Assembly (NCBI RefSeq): GCF_014192105.1
Contig: NZ_JACHXK010000001.1
Location: 372,001-436,000 of the forward strand
Reading direction: 5' to 3'
From: Paenibacillus phyllosphaerae
GTDB taxonomy: Bacteria > Bacillota > Bacilli > Paenibacillales > Paenibacillaceae
DNA: 64,000 bases
In this document: in pieces, positions 26,198 through 34,975 of the stretch
Layout: each line of letters begins with the position of its first letter
Numbering within the stretch: the stretch's first letter is position 1
Made by a program: the position numbers and the translations under genes
The notes under the pieces: generated by a model
The model's input: the letters and a program-made list of their open reading frames with translations, nothing else
What the model was told of the DNA's origin: nothing
Database searches by the model: none

Positions 26198-27541
26198 TCA
26201 GAAAGGATCGATCAGCTGCGCGGTCAGCATTGCCTTCGCGGCCAGGCCGCTCGCATCTTGCAGCTCGATCTCGAGCTTCGCGATTTTGCGGCTCATCTCG
26301 AGCAGCTGCGGGACAATGGACACGTCGGATTCGAGCTGCAGCGGCTTGATGAAATAAGTCGTCAAGCTCTCGATCCCCAGCTCCCGCTTCCCGAGTTCGC
26401 GGATCATGCCTCTGGCCGCCTGCACCATCAGCGTCACCAGAACCCCCTCCGAGATCGTCCCCATAAGGCCCGACATCTGCGGCGTAATGCGCCCCCGGTA
26501 CACCCAATCTTCTCCGCCGTGCTCATCCTTGGCAAAGCCCGCACGAATCAAGTCATCGAACGTCTCGCCCGATTCCTGGTGCTTGCTCGTGTAACGCATC
26601 GCCTCCAGCACCTCGGAACGGCTGATCGCGGCCAATAGCTTGCGGTTCTTGTCGACGATCGGCAACAGGTCGATCCCTTCGGTCGTCATCGTATGGGCAG
26701 CGGACACGATCGGGATGTTCGGCGCCGCCGTAATGGGGTGCCGGGTCATCAGCTTATCGATCGTCTGCGACTCGTCCGCCCCTTCGGCATCCTTCATCGT
26801 CATCATGCCGACGACGCGGCCGCGGTCATCCAATACGGGGAACCGCGACATGCTCGTGCGCGCCACCAGCCGGTGGAAATCGCCGGCCGTCTCGGATAAC
26901 CGCATCGTCTCGACCGCTCTCGAATAGGTGACGATATCCTCGACCAGCATGATTTTCTGCTTGATCAGCCTGTCGAACATCGCCCGGTTGATCATCGACG
27001 CAACCGTATACGTATCGAATTTGGAGGAGATCACCGGCAGCCCGCGCTCATCGGCGATCCGCTTCATCTCGTCGCTGGTGCCGAAGCCGCCCGTAATGAG
27101 TACGCCGGCCTCCTGCTCCATCGCAATGCCGTGCGCCCCCTCCCGGTTGCCGACGATCAGCAGGCTGCCTGCATCGATATAGCGGCGCATCGCTTCCAGC
27201 TCCATCGCGCCGATGACGAACTTATGCAGCGTTTTGTTCAGCCCTGCGGCTCCGCCGAGCAGCTGCCCTTCCACAATGTCCGCCACCTCCGCGAACGTCA
27301 GGCGCTCCACCGCGTCCCGCTTCTTGCGGTTAATGCGGACCGTGCCGATCCGCTCTTTCGTGCTGACGAGCCCCAGCGCCTCAGCTTCTTTAATCGCCTT
27401 ATAGGCGGTTCCTTCGCTGACTTCCAGTTCCTCGGCGATCGTCCGGACCGACAGTCGCGTCCCGACCTTAAGTTGATCAATATATTGAATGATGCGTTCA
27501 TGCTTCGTATGCGCGACGACCTCTTTGTCGCTTTGACCCAT
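26198..27541 (-). CDS. ytoI: YtoI-like regulator with HTH, DRTGG, CBS and hotdog domains
   Basis: A 447-residue multidomain protein. A winged helix-turn-helix at about 12-55 (LSVRTIAEELEVSEGTAYKAI) is followed by a DRTGG domain at about 70-190 (LLIVGNREGAHGIA, GVLITGGFG). A CBS pair comes next at about 195-310, and a hotdog thioesterase-like domain at about 325-440 (GRITPQMSGLMGTISEG). This is the architecture of B. subtilis YtoI, whose ligand and target are unknown. CBS pairs commonly bind adenine nucleotides, so a nucleotide-sensing DNA-binding role is a reasonable inference. AAGGAG lies 11 bases before the ATG. It is convergent with ytpI. Confidence 0.87.
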   Translation of the reverse strand: MGQSDKEVVAHTKHERIIQYIDQLKVGTRLSVRTIAEELEVSEGTAYKAIKEAEALGLVSTKERIGTVRINRKKRDAVERLTFAEVADIVEGQLLGGAAGLNKTLHKFVIGAMELEAMRRYIDAGSLLIVGNREGAHGIAMEQEAGVLITGGFGTSDEMKRIADERGLPVISSKFDTYTVASMINRAMFDRLIKQKIMLVEDIVTYSRAVETMRLSETAGDFHRLVARTSMSRFPVLDDRGRVVGMMTMKDAEGADESQTIDKLMTRHPITAAPNIPIVSAAHTMTTEGIDLLPIVDKNRKLLAAISRSEVLEAMRYTSKHQESGETFDDLIRAGFAKDEHGGEDWVYRGRITPQMSGLMGTISEGVLVTLMVQAARGMIRELGKRELGIESLTTYFIKPLQLESDVSIVPQLLEMSRKIAKLEIELQDASGLAAKAMLTAQLIDPF

Positions 27542-27795
27542 CGTATGTTTCTCTCCTTTTTATGAAAAGCGGCAAAACCTTATTTTCATTCTACCAGAAA
27601 CCGGATACAGTAGAGTAGTAGTCATCGTTCGACTAGATTTTCCATTATATGCCGCTGTTCTAGTCTTCCGATCGGAGCATGCCGGATTCGCTGGCTTGCC
27701 CTTCTTAGCTTGACCGGTCGGACGACCTTCATGCGGACCCAAGAGGTTGGCTCTCGCTACGACTCTGAACGAAATGGACATGGAGGATACCCATC

Positions 27796-28293
27796 GTGCT
27801 CGAATATAACGGAATCGCAACCAGCCTATTCATTTTCGGCGCCGTCACGCTGCCGCAAATCTATGTACATATGTGGCTCTCGACCGCACTGCTTGGCGTG
27901 AAGCCTCCGCGTTTTTGGACCCGATTGCTGAAGGTATCCATCCTCCCCATGGTCTATATGGAAGCGATGTACTGGATCTTGCCCGTGTCGCTTCATCTCG
28001 TGAATGGCTTGATCACCAGCTTATTGATTCATATCCTGATGTTCAAAGGTCAGCCGATCAAAAAACGAATTCTGTTGTGGGCGTTCACTTACTTGCTGCT
28101 CATCGTATCGGATTCCGGATGCGCGCTCGCCTACATGCAATTTTTCGAGATCAGCACCTTTGCCGCAAGTCCTTGGTATATTAAATCGCTTTTCTACTGG
28201 CCCATTTTTATGCTGGTCGCGCTTATTGCTTGGCATATTCACAAGCGGGACTTGGCGCCGGCCGCGCGGCTCGGTAATTCTTGGTTGGACTAA
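27796..28293 (+). CDS. Membrane protein of unknown function upstream of a histidine kinase
   Basis: A 165-residue protein with five predicted hydrophobic segments across nearly its whole length. The start is GTG with GGAGG 9 bases upstream. Its stop overlaps the downstream kinase start by 13 bp, which implies tight coupling. The kinase itself has just two N-terminal helices, so this protein may supply a membrane sensor module, split from what is a single polypeptide in other AgrC/CitA-like kinases. That is inference; I recognise no family. Confidence 0.7.
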   Translation: MLEYNGIATSLFIFGAVTLPQIYVHMWLSTALLGVKPPRFWTRLLKVSILPMVYMEAMYWILPVSLHLVNGLITSLLIHILMFKGQPIKKRILLWAFTYLLLIVSDSGCALAYMQFFEISTFAASPWYIKSLFYWPIFMLVALIAWHIHKRDLAPAARLGNSWLD

Positions 28294-29165
28294 GCGGCCG
28301 CACATCGTGGAGAATCGTCGTCTTGTCCGTCATTCAGTTTGTATTGCTCGGTTATTATTTCGGCATGCAGACGTTCGGGTTTAAGCGTCAGGCTGCCGGA
28401 ATCGTCTTGTATATCTCTTTGGTGCTCATTCTCCTCATATTCATCGTCACCATCCGTCTCATCACGAGGACGCGCATCGAAGCCATCCAATCGACGCAAA
28501 AGGCCTATATCGATGAGCTGAACCAAATGTTCACGACCGTTCGCGGTCAGCGGCATGATTTCATCAATCACGTTCAGGTGATGCACGCGATGCTCACCAT
28601 GAAGAAGTATGATCAGCTCCGCGATTATATGAACGACGTGGCCCAAGAAATTCGGGCGGTAGACCAGGCCCATGTCGAGCACCCGTCGCCTGCCCTTGCC
28701 GCGCTCATCGAAGCCAAAATCGCCATCGCTTCCAAACGGCAAATTCCGTTCGAATACCGGATCGATGAAGCGCCGGCCACGTTCGGGGCCGTGACGAGCA
28801 TCGACCTTGTCCGCATGATCGGCAATCTGATCGACAACGCCTTCGACGCTTCGGCGGATGCGCCCGCCGGCGAGCGCTATGTACTGCTGGAGATGGCGGT
28901 ATCCCGCGGCATGCTCCACATCTCGGTGACCAACCGCGGCACGGTGCTGTCCGAGGCGCAGCGGCGAGCCATGGTGTTGCCGGGCTATACGACCAAAACC
29001 GGAGAACACTCAGGTCTTGGACTCACGAATGTCATGGATCGCGCTGCGCAATACCGAGGCAAGGTCACGATCGAGTCCGATGAAGAACGCGGCGTGGTCA
29101 TTACGGTGAAATTGCCGGAATCCGGCAAGCCCGCCAACCGCGTTATCGAATCGCAGTTTGGTTAG
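28281..29165 (+). CDS. Sensor histidine kinase, GHKL/Spo0B-like type
   Basis: A 294-residue membrane kinase. Two N-terminal helices (about 10-30 and 38-62) precede a coiled linker and the H box RGQRHDFINHVQVMH, with H92 the expected phosphorylated histidine; that RHDF-NH pattern is typical of the AgrC/CitA/Spo0B-like group. The N box is IGNLIDNAFDA at 180-190 (N182 and N186), and HSGLGLTNV near 245 is the ATP-lid G box. The start is TTG, overlapping the preceding membrane-protein gene. No response regulator is encoded on either side, so it is an orphan whose partner lies elsewhere. A 21 bp stem follows the gene. Confidence 0.85.
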   Translation: MVGLSGRTSWRIVVLSVIQFVLLGYYFGMQTFGFKRQAAGIVLYISLVLILLIFIVTIRLITRTRIEAIQSTQKAYIDELNQMFTTVRGQRHDFINHVQVMHAMLTMKKYDQLRDYMNDVAQEIRAVDQAHVEHPSPALAALIEAKIAIASKRQIPFEYRIDEAPATFGAVTSIDLVRMIGNLIDNAFDASADAPAGERYVLLEMAVSRGMLHISVTNRGTVLSEAQRRAMVLPGYTTKTGEHSGLGLTNVMDRAAQYRGKVTIESDEERGVVITVKLPESGKPANRVIESQFG

Positions 29166-29199
29166 TTATATCGTAATGAGCGTCAAACTTATATTTGCC

Positions 29200-29253
29200 T
29201 ATATGCCAATAAGTCCGCAGCCAGAAACTCTGCTGCGGACTTATTGGCATATA
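29200..29253. terminator. Long perfect inverted repeat between the kinase and yheA
   Basis: A 21-base arm at 29200-29220 is perfectly inverted at 29233-29253 around a 12-base loop. It lies between two convergent genes and most likely stops transcription in both directions, although neither side has a real T-run. Confidence 0.65.
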
Positions 29254-29267
29254 GTAACTTAATGCGA

Positions 29268-29609
29268 CTAGACGCTGCCCGTAATCGCGCGAAGCGTGTT
29301 AGCCAGAATCCGATTCACGTCATCGTAGATAACCGCCAGGCGCCGCTCCGCTTCGAATACCCGATGAATGAGCGGATGGGCGTCCAGCTCCTCATATAAC
29401 CGGTTCATGCTCGCCAGTTCGGCTTCTTCGGGTTCTTCTCCCGCCATGATCTGCTGTTGAAGGGCAGTCTGCCGCTCCCTGAACCGGTCGAGCAGCCGCT
29501 TCGCTGCCGGATCCGCCGCCGCTTCGGACAGCACCTGGTTGAACGATTGCGCTTCCTCGCCTTCCTGAATCGCCCTGGCAAGCTCATAAGCTTTGTCGTA
29601 TATATTCAT
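29268..29609 (-). CDS. yheA: YlbF/YmcA-family protein, YheA-like
   Basis: A 113-residue, almost wholly helical protein beginning MNIYDKAYELARAIQEGEEA, the typical start of the YlbF/YmcA/YheA group. Helices at about 3-18, 20-30, 35-60 and 63-105 carry many Gln/Glu and heptad-like positions. YlbF and YmcA act with YaaT in the RNase Y-associated Y-complex; YheA's own role is unknown. GAGGAG lies 9 bases before the ATG at 29609; the longer open frame is spurious. Its divergent position beside yheC/yheD-type genes matches the B. subtilis yheA-yheD neighbourhood, which supports the name. Confidence 0.85.
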   Translation of the reverse strand: MNIYDKAYELARAIQEGEEAQSFNQVLSEAAADPAAKRLLDRFRERQTALQQQIMAGEEPEEAELASMNRLYEELDAHPLIHRVFEAERRLAVIYDDVNRILANTLRAITGSV

Positions 29610-29696
29610 TTCCGTTAGCTCCTCTCTCTCCTCTTTACCCACTCTCCTTACAAAAATCAGGCTTATTCGCCCTCTAAACGGGCGCTGTCCGCTTAT

Positions 29697-29724
29697 CACC
29701 AAGGTATAGATGTCCTCATATGAT
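29697..29724 (+). promoter_or_regulatory. Candidate SigmaK-type promoter of the ATP-grasp cluster
   Basis: CACC at 29697-29700 is separated by 16 bases from CATATGAT at 29717-29724. This fits the SigmaK pattern mACm-N16-CATAnnnT and, more loosely, a SigmaE -10. It lies about 78 bp before the first YheC/YheD gene. It is short and could occur by chance, but late mother-cell expression suits the gene family. Confidence 0.5.
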
Positions 29725-29801
29725 GAAGTAATTCGTGTCAAACACCTAAAAAAGTCCGCTAGCAGCCCGCCTGCGAACCCCCAGCTTGGAAGGAGATTCC
29801 T

Positions 29802-31169
29802 ATGCTGAAATCCAAAGTCGCTGTCCAGGTGACCAGTTCGGGCATTCTTCCCGAGGACACGGTCATGCTGGGCGAAGCTTACTTGAAATCGTGGAAAATT
29901 CCGCAAGGCCAGCCGGTGACGCTCAAATTCGGCTCGATGCGCCAGCCGGTCAAGGTCGTCGCGGTAGAAAAATTCGACGGCATGCGGATTGGCCAAAGCC
30001 TAGCCAGACGTATGGGCATTCTGGCCAATTGCCAGCTGCGTCTCCAATATCGCAGCGATACGTCCTCCCTTGCGCTAGGACCGCTCATCGGCATTCTGAT
30101 CAGCCGGGACGATCCGAGCATGCCGGATAAACCGTTCGGCTCGATCACGCTGTTCTGCAAGGAGCTGGTCGACGCCTGCGCAGTATATGGTGCGCATGTC
30201 TACTTCTTCACGCCCGATCATATCGGTTCCAGCTCGAATATAGTGGAGGGCTGGGTCTATGCCGGAGGTTGGCGCAAGACGTTCCTGCCGGCTCCGGATG
30301 TCATCAGCAACCGGCTGACCTCCAGAAAGCTCGAGAACAAGCCGAGCGTCCAGCAATACCTGAAAGAAGTGAAGTCGCGTTATCTTACGGCCGTCTTCAA
30401 CGAGAAATTCCTCGATAAGTCTGAAGTATTCGAGGCGCTGAAGAAAGATGCTTCCGTCGGCAAATACTTGCCCGAATCGCATGTGCTTCGGAATTATACG
30501 ATGCTGAAATCAATGTGCTCGAAATATCATACTGTCTTCTTAAAGCCCGTGCGCGGCAGTCTTGGCAAAGGCATCATCCGGATTACGCGCCTCGAACAAG
30601 ACAGCTATCTTGCGCATTACGCCATGGTGGGCGGCACGCGCAAGCAGCAGTTCACGAATCTGCTAAAGCTGTTCTCGTCGGTCTCCGGAAAGATGAAATC
30701 CGTCCGCTACCAAATCCAGCAAGGCCTGAATTTGATCGATATCGGCGGGCGCCCGGTCGATTTTCGCGCGCTGGTCCAGAAGAATGAGCTCGGCAAATGG
30801 GTGATCACGTCCATCGTCGCCCGCACGGCCGGCAGCCATCACTTCGTCTCCAATCTTGCGCGGGGAGGCACGCTTAGCACGGTGCGAGAAGCCGTTGCGA
30901 AGTCTAATCTCTCCTCCGCCCAAGGCCATGACGCGCCTGGCCGCCTGCAGCGGGCCGCGCTTGATATCGCCAATGGCATCGATACCCATATTCCCGCGCA
31001 TTTCGGCGAGCTCGGCATTGATCTGGCGCTGGATTCGAATGGCCGCGTCTGGCTGCTCGAGGTGAATTCCAAGCCGTCCAAAAATGATAATACACCGCTT
31101 GAAGGGCAGAAGATCCGCCCTTCGGTCCGTAATCTGATCCGGTACTCCAGACATCTGTCCGGTTTCTAA
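29802..31169 (+). CDS. YheC/YheD-family ATP-grasp protein 1, with N-terminal domain
   Basis: A 455-residue protein related to B. subtilis YheC/YheD, annotated as endospore coat-associated. Residues 1-90 form a beta-rich N-terminal domain, followed by LGPLIGILISRDD (about 92-104). The ATP-grasp fold starts at FNEKFLDKSEVFEAL. LKPVRGSLGKGIIRI is the glycine-rich nucleotide loop, VDFRALVQKN the central strand, and LGIDLALDSNGRVWLLEVNSKP carries the magnesium-binding Glu and Asn. ATP-grasp enzymes join a carboxylate to an amine or thiol through an acyl phosphate; the substrate here is unknown. AAGGAG lies 6 bases before the ATG. It is the first gene of a six-gene run. Confidence 0.88.
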   Translation: MLKSKVAVQVTSSGILPEDTVMLGEAYLKSWKIPQGQPVTLKFGSMRQPVKVVAVEKFDGMRIGQSLARRMGILANCQLRLQYRSDTSSLALGPLIGILISRDDPSMPDKPFGSITLFCKELVDACAVYGAHVYFFTPDHIGSSSNIVEGWVYAGGWRKTFLPAPDVISNRLTSRKLENKPSVQQYLKEVKSRYLTAVFNEKFLDKSEVFEALKKDASVGKYLPESHVLRNYTMLKSMCSKYHTVFLKPVRGSLGKGIIRITRLEQDSYLAHYAMVGGTRKQQFTNLLKLFSSVSGKMKSVRYQIQQGLNLIDIGGRPVDFRALVQKNELGKWVITSIVARTAGSHHFVSNLARGGTLSTVREAVAKSNLSSAQGHDAPGRLQRAALDIANGIDTHIPAHFGELGIDLALDSNGRVWLLEVNSKPSKNDNTPLEGQKIRPSVRNLIRYSRHLSGF

Positions 31170-31208
31170 CCTAGCGGGCACGAAGGCATCAAGGAGGCGA
31201 AGGGACGC

Positions 31209-32411
31209 ATGACGCAAACAAACCGACCGGCGCTGGCGATACTCGTAAGCGATATCCGCGTGTTGGCTGAACGCGAGCAAGGAATTGTCCGAATCCGCAT
31301 GCCTGAGGATGACTTCTGCCGGAGGCTGTGCGAGTCCGGAAGCCAATTCGGCCTTCGCGTCTTCGTATTGCCCGTCGCTTCCGCTGCGCCCCGCCCATCC
31401 GGCGCCGATGGCTATGTGCTCGAAGACGGCCAGTGGCGGCAGACGCGCTGTCCGCTTCCGGATCTGATCTATGACCGCGCATTCTGTTCCGGACGGGTCG
31501 AGCGAGAGGCCAAACAGCTGCTGCTCGAACAGTTAGCGGGCCTGCGCCCGAATGTTCAGCTTGGCAGCCCGCTTCCCGACAAGCTGACGATGCATCGCAT
31601 GCTGCAGACGGATGAACGGCTGAAGCCGCTCCTTGCTCCCACCGTCCATTACCGCAGCGGCGTGCAGCTTGCCGCCCTGATGAAGCGTTGCCCGCATGGT
31701 CTATTCCTTAAGCCGGCCGCCGGTTTCCAAGGAAGAGGCACGCTTTGGCTGCGCCCAAGCGGGGAAGGCTGGCAGGCCGATGGACGTCAGCTAACGAATC
31801 GTCCGGTCAGTCAGACTTTCGCTAACTTCGACGCCATGTCCGCATGGACCGACCGCTTCGTCCGATCTACCCGCTATATCGTTCAACCCTATTTGCAGTT
31901 AACCGGCGAAGACGGCAACGCCTTTGATCTTAGATCCCTCTTACAGAAAGACGGGCTGGGCAGGTGGACCATGACCGGCATTGCAGTCCGAGTAGGCGCC
32001 CCCGGCAGCATTACGGCTAATCTGCATGGCGGAGGCGCGGCAAGTCCTGCGCTCAAGCAGCTCACCCTGCGCTTCGGCGAAGCAAGGGCTCGGTACCTGC
32101 TCACGCAGGTGCAACAGAGCTGCCTTCGCGCGGCAGCGATTCTAGAGCAGCAGATTGGCCGCATTGGCGAGCTTGGCGCCGACTTCGGTATCGATCGCAA
32201 GGGCCGCTTATGGCTGCTCGAGCTGAACGGCAAACCCGGACGGCAATCCTTCGAGCATGATGAGGGCCTTAGCCGGCAGGCGATGCTTAAGCCGCTGGCC
32301 TATGCCCGATATCTCTGCAAGCGCAGTTTGCCGCTTCACCTAAGCCTATCTCCGCCGCTTCCGAACGCCGCCAATCCGGAGCAATCGTCCACCGTCCACC
32401 CGAATCCTTAG
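31209..32411 (+). CDS. YheC/YheD-family ATP-grasp protein 2, short form
   Basis: A 400-residue paralogue without the N-terminal beta domain; it begins directly with PALAILVSDI. The ATP-grasp elements are FLKPAAGFQGRGTLWL, FDLRSLLQKDGLGRWTMTG, GSITANLHGGG and ELGADFGIDRKGRLWLLELNGKPGRQ, so the magnesium-binding Glu and Asn are intact. It is the most divergent of the five: the usual FN-(x)-FF-K-ADP-lid start is replaced by SPLPDKLTMHRML, and the C-terminus has a Pro/Ser/Asn-rich tail of about 30 residues. AAGGAGG lies 11 bases before the ATG, 39 bp after gene 1. Confidence 0.86.
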   Translation: MTQTNRPALAILVSDIRVLAEREQGIVRIRMPEDDFCRRLCESGSQFGLRVFVLPVASAAPRPSGADGYVLEDGQWRQTRCPLPDLIYDRAFCSGRVEREAKQLLLEQLAGLRPNVQLGSPLPDKLTMHRMLQTDERLKPLLAPTVHYRSGVQLAALMKRCPHGLFLKPAAGFQGRGTLWLRPSGEGWQADGRQLTNRPVSQTFANFDAMSAWTDRFVRSTRYIVQPYLQLTGEDGNAFDLRSLLQKDGLGRWTMTGIAVRVGAPGSITANLHGGGAASPALKQLTLRFGEARARYLLTQVQQSCLRAAAILEQQIGRIGELGADFGIDRKGRLWLLELNGKPGRQSFEHDEGLSRQAMLKPLAYARYLCKRSLPLHLSLSPPLPNAANPEQSSTVHPNP

Positions 32412-32435
32412 GAGATCCAACCAGGAGGTTCATCC

Positions 32436-33809
32436 ATGAGTTTGACATCGTGTCACGTCCACTTCTCACCGCATAGCGACAAAGTCATCCACTTGTCGAG
32501 TCCGCTCCTTAAATCGCTCAAGTTCGCCGGCAAGAAAACCGTTCAGCTTAAGCTTGGGAAAGAAACCATACGCGCGACGGTCCGGCCGATCCGCAAGGCG
32601 GGCCACCATCTCTATTTGTCCGCCGGCATCCGCCAGTCGATGCGCGTGCCTAAGAGAGGCCAGGTCTCCCTGATGCAAGTCGAGGAAGGCGAACTGCAAT
32701 TCGGTCCGCTCATCGGCATATTGACGGATGCCGGCGACAAAAGCAATCCGAACAGCCCGTTCGCCGGACGGACCGGCTACATCCGTCAATTGTTGAAGAC
32801 GGGCGAGAGCAAAGCGTATCTGTTCGCTTTTACGCCGCGGGACATTAATTGGCAGTACAATCTGGTGAACGGCTACTTCCTCAACAGCAGCGGCGGCTGG
32901 TACCGCCAGCAGGTACCGCTTCCCGACGTCGTGTACAACCGCCTGCCAAGCCGCAAAGCCGAGCACTCCTCGACGATCATGAACTTGCGGGAGAAGTTCA
33001 TCAAGAACAAGATCCCGTTCTTCAACTGGAGCTTCTTCAATAAATCCGACGTGTATAAAATGCTCGACGAGGACGTTGAAGCGCTGCAGCATCTGCCGGA
33101 ATCGGTGAACAATCCGAAGCCGGAGAAGATCAAGGAGATGCTCGAGAAGCATCAATTCATCTACTTCAAGCCAACAGCCGGCAGCCTCGGAATCGGCATC
33201 TATCGGCTGACCTACCACCCGACCCGCGGCTACTTCGCCCGTTACCGCCGCAACGGCGGCAATGTGCTGCTGCGTTTTACGACATTCAATTCCCTGATGC
33301 GCATGCTGCAGGCCAGACACGGCAGCACGCTTAGCCAATATGTATGCCAGCAAGGCGTTCGGCTGATCGAGATCGACGGATGCCCGATCGACTTCCGCTT
33401 CCATATGCACAAGGACGGCAATAATGAGTGGGTTCCTGTCGGAATCGGGGCCAAGAAGGCCGGCAAAGGCAGCGTCACGACCCATATCAAGAACGGCGGC
33501 CAGCTGCTGACGCCGGAGCAAGCGCTCAAAGCTACGTTCGGCAGCAGATCGGATGAGGTGCTCGAGAAAGCCAAAGAGGTATCGATCAAGTTGTGCGAAG
33601 CAATCGAGCGCAACTTCCCGCATACGCTCGGCGAACTCGGGCTGGATATCGGCATCGACAAAGACGGCGAGATCTGGATGTTCGAAGCGAATGCCAAACC
33701 GGGACGGTCGATCTTCGGTCACCCCGCGCTTAAGAGCCAAGGCCGCGATTCCTACTCCCACATCATCGATTACTGCTTGTATTTGACCCGCTTCAAAGGG
33801 AGGGAGTAA
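32436..33809 (+). CDS. YheC/YheD-family ATP-grasp protein 3, with N-terminal domain
   Basis: A 457-residue paralogue with the same layout as protein 1. A beta-rich domain (about 1-90) ends in FGPLIGILTDAGD, then comes a Rossmann-like segment (YLFAFTPRDINW). The ATP-grasp core has FNWSFFNKSDVYKML, YFKPTAGSLGIGIYRL, IDFRFHMHKDGNNEW, GSVTTHIKNGG and LGLDIGIDKDGEIWMFEANAKPGRS. Note that the phosphate loop reads SLGIGI where most have GKGI or GRGI, so a basic residue is missing there. AGGAGG lies 7 bases before the ATG. Gene 4 begins 3 bases after its stop. Confidence 0.88.
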   Translation: MSLTSCHVHFSPHSDKVIHLSSPLLKSLKFAGKKTVQLKLGKETIRATVRPIRKAGHHLYLSAGIRQSMRVPKRGQVSLMQVEEGELQFGPLIGILTDAGDKSNPNSPFAGRTGYIRQLLKTGESKAYLFAFTPRDINWQYNLVNGYFLNSSGGWYRQQVPLPDVVYNRLPSRKAEHSSTIMNLREKFIKNKIPFFNWSFFNKSDVYKMLDEDVEALQHLPESVNNPKPEKIKEMLEKHQFIYFKPTAGSLGIGIYRLTYHPTRGYFARYRRNGGNVLLRFTTFNSLMRMLQARHGSTLSQYVCQQGVRLIEIDGCPIDFRFHMHKDGNNEWVPVGIGAKKAGKGSVTTHIKNGGQLLTPEQALKATFGSRSDEVLEKAKEVSIKLCEAIERNFPHTLGELGLDIGIDKDGEIWMFEANAKPGRSIFGHPALKSQGRDSYSHIIDYCLYLTRFKGRE

Positions 33810-33812
33810 CCG

Positions 33813-34952
33813 ATGGAGCAGGACACCCTTGAATCCAGAGCTGATGCGGAGGTGCTGGCGAAGCCGCCCGTGCTTGCCATCCTGACCATCGAGGATGACC
33901 TCCAGCTGTTCCGGGGAAACCTGAGCAATTTTGCCGACCTCATCCGTACAGGCAAGGAGCAGGGCTTCCTCGTTTACGTCCTGACCGTCAAGCAGCTGAA
34001 GTTCAAGCGCAAACAGCTCATCGGCTATACGCATGACGAGAGGACCAATACCTGGATGTCCCAGAGTTTCCCTTTTCCGGACTTGATCTACAACCGGATT
34101 CCGCTGCGCGAGGATGAGCTTCAACCGCATGTTCGGGCGAAGCTTGCCGCCTGCCAGGCGCACCCGACGCTCCAGCTGTTCAATCCGAAGTTCTTCAATA
34201 AGTGGTCGTTGTTCAAATGGCTGGAGAAGTCGAAGACCACCCGCCCTTACGTGCCTTCCACGCGCCGCATGCTGAACCGCGAGGAGCTAGGCCTAATGAT
34301 CGCCGAGCACTCTTATCTGTACCTGAAGCCGGTGAGCGGCAAAGCAGGCAAAGGGATCATGACGATCAAGGTCCGTCCCGGCAATGTACTGCCTTACCGG
34401 CTCAAAGTGCAGGCCAGCAAGAAAAGCCTCTCCTACAATTGCGGAACGCTGAGCAAGCTGTGGATGCGCGTGAAAAGGGAAAGCGGCGGCGAGCGTTACA
34501 TTGCCCAACAAGGCATCCAGCTTGCCTCCTTCGAGGAACGGCAGTTCGACCTTCGCGTGCTCGTGCAGAAGAACAATCGCGGCCAGTGGGATATTACGGG
34601 GATCGGCGCCCGGATCGCCGGCCACTTAAGCATCACGACCCATGTGCCCCGCGGAGGAAGCATCGAAGATCCCGAAAAACTGCTTGTCAGCGTATTCGGC
34701 CAAGAACAAGCGCGTAATATTCTAGTAAAAGCGCGTCAAGCCGCAGTCGTCATTGCCAAGCAAATCGAGCGCGGCGCCGGGATGAATCATGCCGAGATGT
34801 CGATGGATCTGGGGATCGACGAGGCGGGGAACATCTGGTTCTTCGAAGCCAATGCCAAGCCGATGAAATTCGATGAGCCTGAAATTCGCAAACTGTCGCT
34901 CATCCGCATTTTTCAATACAGCCGTTACTTGATGCAGACCAAAGTCAAATAA
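33813..34952 (+). CDS. YheC/YheD-family ATP-grasp protein 4, short form
   Basis: A 379-residue paralogue lacking the N-terminal beta domain; a 25-residue leader precedes LAILTIEDDLQLFRGN. Core motifs are FNPKFFNKWSLFKWLEKS, YLKPVSGKAGKGIMTIK, FDLRVLVQKNNRGQWDITGIGAR, SITTHVPRGGS and MSMDLGIDEAGNIWFFEANAKPMKF, with the acidic and Asn metal ligands in place. Only 3 bases separate it from gene 3, so the two are almost certainly cotranslated. That suggests one long-form and one short-form protein may work as a pair. Confidence 0.88.
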   Translation: MEQDTLESRADAEVLAKPPVLAILTIEDDLQLFRGNLSNFADLIRTGKEQGFLVYVLTVKQLKFKRKQLIGYTHDERTNTWMSQSFPFPDLIYNRIPLREDELQPHVRAKLAACQAHPTLQLFNPKFFNKWSLFKWLEKSKTTRPYVPSTRRMLNREELGLMIAEHSYLYLKPVSGKAGKGIMTIKVRPGNVLPYRLKVQASKKSLSYNCGTLSKLWMRVKRESGGERYIAQQGIQLASFEERQFDLRVLVQKNNRGQWDITGIGARIAGHLSITTHVPRGGSIEDPEKLLVSVFGQEQARNILVKARQAAVVIAKQIERGAGMNHAEMSMDLGIDEAGNIWFFEANAKPMKFDEPEIRKLSLIRIFQYSRYLMQTKVK

Positions 34953-34975
34953 TCGACGTCTGGAGGCGGTCTAAG

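Noticed and set aside
32466-34163. 565-codon minus-strand frame opposite ATP-grasp genes 3 and 4
   Set aside because: It spans two real genes in antisense and shows no domain or ribosome site.
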